Below, piece after piece: positions 60,852 through 64,000 of a stretch of DNA of 64,000 bases. The stretch covers positions 248,001-312,000 of the forward strand of contig NZ_FNRQ01000006.1 in assembly GCF_900107685.1 (NCBI RefSeq). Reading direction: 5' to 3'. The notes under the pieces were generated by a model. That model was not told the DNA's origin, did not search any database, and saw only the letters and a program-made list of their open reading frames with translations. Made by a program: the position numbers and the translations under genes. The stretch is from Paraburkholderia sartisoli (GTDB lineage: Bacteria > Pseudomonadota > Gammaproteobacteria > Burkholderiales > Burkholderiaceae). Positions within the stretch are counted from its first letter, which is position 1; each line of letters begins with the position of its first letter.

Positions 60852-61717
60852 GACGCACTCCATTCTTTGAACAGTCCCATATCGCGCGAAACCAGAATCA
60901 CGACCAGGATGAGATACACGACGTAGGAGCCCGCTGAAGGGGCGAGATATCGACATGCGGTGTCAACGATCCCTACGAGAAGCGACCATCGCGCAGCGCC
61001 TTTGGTGTTACCGAAGCCCGTCAACGCAACGATAACCAGCACGATTATCAAATACTTGAATGGGTAGGTAGGTTCAAGTGGAAGGATGGCAAAACCGATG
61101 CTCCCTGCCAACGCCGCCAGCGCCGCCCCGAGCATGAACGTCGAGGTGAAAAGCCTGCGGACGTCGATGCCCATTGCCTGGGTCATTGACCGATTTCCAA
61201 CTGCGGCCTTGAGCTGGGAGCCCAGGTTAGTGCGTTCAAGCAACAAATAAAGCAACAGCATGATCAGCAGGCCGACCGCGACAATGAAAAGCCGATACAC
61301 CGGGAAGTCGTTGCCGGGAAGATGCACGCTACCGGTCATAAAATCCGGGGTCTGAAAAGGAATAGGATCCGGGCCGAAAATGAAGTTCAGAGTGGCCATG
61401 CTGACAAACATCAGTCCGGTGGTGAGCAGTACCTGATCCAGTTCGCTCGCGCCATAAAGCGACGCCAGCAGTGTGCGTTCGATGACGGCCCCCACGATCG
61501 CTATCCCGACCATCGAAAGCAATGTCGCCAGAACGAACGGCACGGCATAGTGCGTCATGAGGAAATAGGTCGCATAGCCTCCAGCTGCCGCGAACGCACC
61601 GTGCGCCACGTTGATGACCCGCATCAGTCCCATCGTGATGACGAGGCCGACCGACATCATGAACAAAAGCATCCCGTACGACACGCCATATAGTGCAATA
61701 AACACGACTGCCGACAT
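60848..61717 (-). CDS. ABC transporter permease, LivH type
   Basis: The protein has 289 residues and about 8 helices. The start VALYGVSYGMLLFMMSVGLVI is followed by GLMRVINVAHGAF(A) and LGSQLKAAVGNRSMTQAMGI, the ATPase-contact loop of LivH. It follows the binding-protein gene by 24 bases and precedes livM with an ATGA overlap. Confidence 0.9.
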   Translation of the reverse strand: MSAVVFIALYGVSYGMLLFMMSVGLVITMGLMRVINVAHGAFAAAGGYATYFLMTHYAVPFVLATLLSMVGIAIVGAVIERTLLASLYGASELDQVLLTTGLMFVSMATLNFIFGPDPIPFQTPDFMTGSVHLPGNDFPVYRLFIVAVGLLIMLLLYLLLERTNLGSQLKAAVGNRSMTQAMGIDVRRLFTSTFMLGAALAALAGSIGFAILPLEPTYPFKYLIIVLVIVALTGFGNTKGAARWSLLVGIVDTACRYLAPSAGSYVVYLILVVILVSRDMGLFKEWSAS

Positions 61718-61741
61718 GTGGATTTCCCGTTGAAATTTGAC

Positions 61742-62935
61742 TTAGTGGACCGGATTGGCGACTGCCCATGGATCGGGCACGCCTTCGCTCTCGCTGACGA
61801 CGGAATTGACGAGTTTGCCGTTCTCCTTTGTGACCTGCCGCACGAACATGTTTTGGGTCATGTTCCGGTCGGTGCCGATTTTGACCGGGCCTGACGGACT
61901 AACCCATGTGTAACTGATGACGGCGGACATGGCTGCGTCCGGATTCCACATTGTCCCTTTCTGGGCGGCGATCATTCGGTAAAACAATTCCATGCCGTTA
62001 TAAGCACCCACCATCGAGAAGTTCGGTACGGCCTCGGGGCCATATTTGGCGATCAGGTCGCTTTTCAGCTTTTCATTGACGTTATTCCCGACGCCCGTCG
62101 CATAGTTGCTCGCGGTATAAGTCCCGATGACCGAGTCTGGAAAGAGATGAAGATCCGGGTCGTCAGTTTCGTTGTTCCCTATCACAATGAGCTTGCCACC
62201 AAGCAAGCCACGATCACCCATTGCCTTGAGAAAACTGATGGCAGGCGTGCCCGCTGGCAGAAACATTTCGACCATGTCCGGCTTCATGTCGGCAATACGC
62301 TGCGCAAAAGCGGCGTAGTCGACGGTGTTCAGCGGGACGCGGTCAGAGCGGATAACCCGGCCACCGAGCGCCGTGAACTTCTGTTTGAATGCGTCTTCGA
62401 TATCGCGTCCGGCACTGTAGTCGGACACGATAGTGTAGGCAGTCTTGGCACTGCGTTTATGACCGTATTCGGCGGCAATTACGCCCGAAGTCCACATGGT
62501 GGCCGCCACCCGGACGAAATAGGGTGATTGGCGGATCACCTGCGGAGACGACGCGCCGAATAGAACGGTCGGCGTTCGGGTTTCGGTAATGACAGACGAA
62601 ACCGCCGATGCCTCGGGAGACAGGTAGAAACCGCCGAGCATCGATACCTTGTCTTTCAGGATCAGTTCCTGGGCGATCTCGCGTGCCGCCGCAGGGGACG
62701 TACCGCCAACGTCGCGATAAATGATTTGCACGTCGCGACCGTTGACTTTGCTGCCATGCTCCTGCACGTACATTTCGATGCCTTGCCGATATTGCTTGCC
62801 GGACGCCGCATAGGGACCGGAGAAGGGTCCAATCACACCGATGCGGATGACGTCGGTGGTCTCGGCACGGACAGCAAGACAGAATGCACCGATGCACACG
62901 CCAATTGCCACAATCAGCATGCGGGGTTTTATCAT
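61742..62935 (-). CDS. Periplasmic substrate-binding protein, LivK type
   Basis: The protein has 397 residues from the ATG at 62935 (GGAGAC upstream). The signal peptide is about 1-28. RIGVIGPFSGPYAASGKQYR is the family opening. Close relatives bind amino acids or aromatic acids such as benzoate, hydroxybenzoates or phthalate. Position between a Rieske oxygenase and the permeases suggests an aromatic acid ligand (inference). Confidence 0.88.
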   Translation of the reverse strand: MIKPRMLIVAIGVCIGAFCLAVRAETTDVIRIGVIGPFSGPYAASGKQYRQGIEMYVQEHGSKVNGRDVQIIYRDVGGTSPAAAREIAQELILKDKVSMLGGFYLSPEASAVSSVITETRTPTVLFGASSPQVIRQSPYFVRVAATMWTSGVIAAEYGHKRSAKTAYTIVSDYSAGRDIEDAFKQKFTALGGRVIRSDRVPLNTVDYAAFAQRIADMKPDMVEMFLPAGTPAISFLKAMGDRGLLGGKLIVIGNNETDDPDLHLFPDSVIGTYTASNYATGVGNNVNEKLKSDLIAKYGPEAVPNFSMVGAYNGMELFYRMIAAQKGTMWNPDAAMSAVISYTWVSPSGPVKIGTDRNMTQNMFVRQVTKENGKLVNSVVSESEGVPDPWAVANPVH

Positions 62936-63021
62936 GGTTGTCTCCAATATTTTTGTGCGGCCTGCATTCGCTGCAGGCCCTATAGTTGGGCCTTGTGGGG
63001 TAGGGGCCGCTTTCCGCTAAG

Positions 63022-64000
63022 TCATCGAATACTCTTCCAGACGGACTCATCCTTGACCGTATCTACGTGGGCTCGCACGCGGTGATAGTCCATTGAATCG
63101 TGTGGGAAACCCGATGAATTGCCTTCGGTTGCCTGATGTTCGCGCACAAGGTCGAGCAGTAGCCGGCGTAGTCTCACGACAGCAAGATCGCCCGAATTGA
63201 GAAACTCCTTGCTACGGTCGGCAATGGCGCCCTGACTCTCGCAGGCAGCAAAATCTTCCGTATTCAGATGGCCAAACCCGGAAAAATGCCCGCGCATCAT
63301 CATTCCGCGATCCTGGCCCCAGCGGTTTGCCGCCCCGCCCGTCCCTGGCGGAAAATCGTCCGGATTTTCAGCCGGGTTTTGCAGCGACGGGGACAATGGC
63401 CTGTGCGGGTTATAACGCACCAACCAATGGAACGTATTTTCGTCGTCGATCGGCGTAGACATAATTGTTAGCCGATCTCCTTCATTATTCTCATCAGGGC
63501 AAATGAAGCTGTACCACGGCAGCACGTATTCATTGATTCTCAGATGCTTCTTTCCGCCAGCCGCGTTGCGAATTGCCGCATAGCGGTAGCCACCCGCCGT
63601 TTCGTCGAAATCGTAGACAGGCGCCATGTCGTCGGTCGTCGCGCCGAGACGCGCCTGCTGGATCCAGGCCTGATGGAGAATCCCGACGTGGGCTGAATCC
63701 ATTCCACCCTCCACATCCTGAACCCAGTTGCAGTTGACGAGTTGCTTCGATACATAAACCTGATCGTCCGGTAAGCTGTTGAATTCGAACTCCGGAAACG
63801 GTTTGGGCTGACCTTTGCCGATCCATACCCACACCACGCCCGCCGCTTCTCGTACCGAATAGTGATTAAGCGGGACTTTCTTGCAGAAGGCCGCGGCGTT
63901 TACCGGTTCGGTCGGCACCTCGACCACCTCGCCCGTCACGCTGTACTTCCATCCGTGATAAATGCAACGCAATGCGTTGTCCTCATTACGCGCGAGCAGC
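63022..64000 (-). CDS. Rieske aromatic-ring oxygenase alpha subunit (5' cut by window)
   Basis: The frame is open from the window edge (base 64000) to the stop at 63022, about 325 codons. Near the cut end it reads LRCIYHGWKYSVTGEVVEVP, the second half of the Rieske [2Fe-2S] motif. The mononuclear-iron segment NWVQDVEGGMDSAHVGILHQ supplies the two His, and a family aspartate is expected later. It resembles phthalate 4,5-dioxygenase, 3-chlorobenzoate and vanillate O-demethylase oxygenases. The first Cys-x-His lies beyond the window. Its reductase is encoded at 56351. Confidence 0.88.
   Translation of the reverse strand, partial: LLARNEDNALRCIYHGWKYSVTGEVVEVPTEPVNAAAFCKKVPLNHYSVREAAGVVWVWIGKGQPKPFPEFEFNSLPDDQVYVSKQLVNCNWVQDVEGGMDSAHVGILHQAWIQQARLGATTDDMAPVYDFDETAGGYRYAAIRNAAGGKKHLRINEYVLPWYSFICPDENNEGDRLTIMSTPIDDENTFHWLVRYNPHRPLSPSLQNPAENPDDFPPGTGGAANRWGQDRGMMMRGHFSGFGHLNTEDFAACESQGAIADRSKEFLNSGDLAVVRLRRLLLDLVREHQATEGNSSGFPHDSMDYHRVRAHVDTVKDESVWKSIR

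Noticed and set aside
1..64000. CRISPR array or cas genes linked to the Tn7-like module
   Set aside because: No series of regularly spaced short repeats and no Cas-like protein was seen. The only notable direct repeats are the two 116-bp copies.

Overview
The window reads like a chromosome or megaplasmid of a Burkholderiaceae bacterium, most likely Paraburkholderia, Caballeronia or Burkholderia. The backbone genes at both flanks are GC-rich with GC3-rich codons. The gene stock also fits: many LysR/AraC/MarR regulators, a CoA-dependent 2-aminobenzoate pathway, an H-NS protein with TWxGxGRxPxW DNA-binding motifs, and Burkholderia-type porin and Liv transporters. This is inferred from gene content; no rRNA or tRNA gene was seen.

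Positions 1-22.4 kb are ordinary backbone. They hold a truncated EamA transporter, LysR/LysE/cupin genes, a GlxA-type regulator facing an SDR, and a cluster of two DGPF (YCII) proteins, a VOC protein and an ECF42-type sigma factor. A nitronate monooxygenase-like gene follows, then a decayed Phd/VapC pair beside an intact RHH/VapC pair, an AraC-GyrI regulator and a DHA2 efflux pump. Next comes a tightly overlapped minus-strand operon (22.35 kb down to 12.8 kb) for aerobic 2-aminobenzoyl-CoA (anthranilate) breakdown. It encodes a two-domain monooxygenase/reductase, SDR, MarR, enoyl-CoA hydratase, acyl-CoA dehydrogenase, thioesterase, RidA-like protein, CoA ligase and a DLH-SnoaL fusion.

Positions 22.4-52.8 kb are an accessory island with lower GC. 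Its defence-like modules, in order, are: a reverse transcriptase preceded by two identical 116-bp repeats and a hairpin; a PD-(D/E)XK protein paired with a membrane coiled-coil protein; a sigma-like/ImmA-IrrE cassette facing an unknown gene; a Pycsar pair (cyclase and membrane effector); an operon of ImmA/IrrE-macro protein, P-loop kinase-PurZ-like synthetase fusion and ADP-ribosyltransferase-like protein, followed by a second kinase; AbiV; and a DUF3644 protein. A tandem-domain H-NS protein follows. Then comes a Tn7-like module with two divergent TniQ proteins and an overlapping tnsABC operon. Several decayed antitoxin or regulator fragments are scattered through the island. Its ends could not be fixed.

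Positions 52.8-54.7 kb are an IS graveyard (an IS3/IS1182 chimera and a frameshifted IS3). Positions 55.2-64 kb are a minus-strand aromatic-acid catabolic operon: Rieske oxygenase (5' end cut by the window), a LivKHMGF-type ABC importer, SMP-30 lactonase, a VanB/phthalate-type reductase and a porin.

The strongest candidate for an undescribed system is the 32.9-37.4 kb operon. A kinase is fused to an adenylosuccinate-synthetase domain that carries Ser where PurA has its catalytic Asp, as in phage PurZ. It sits with a possible ADP-ribosyltransferase and a macro-domain protein. The reverse transcriptase with duplicated upstream non-coding DNA is second.
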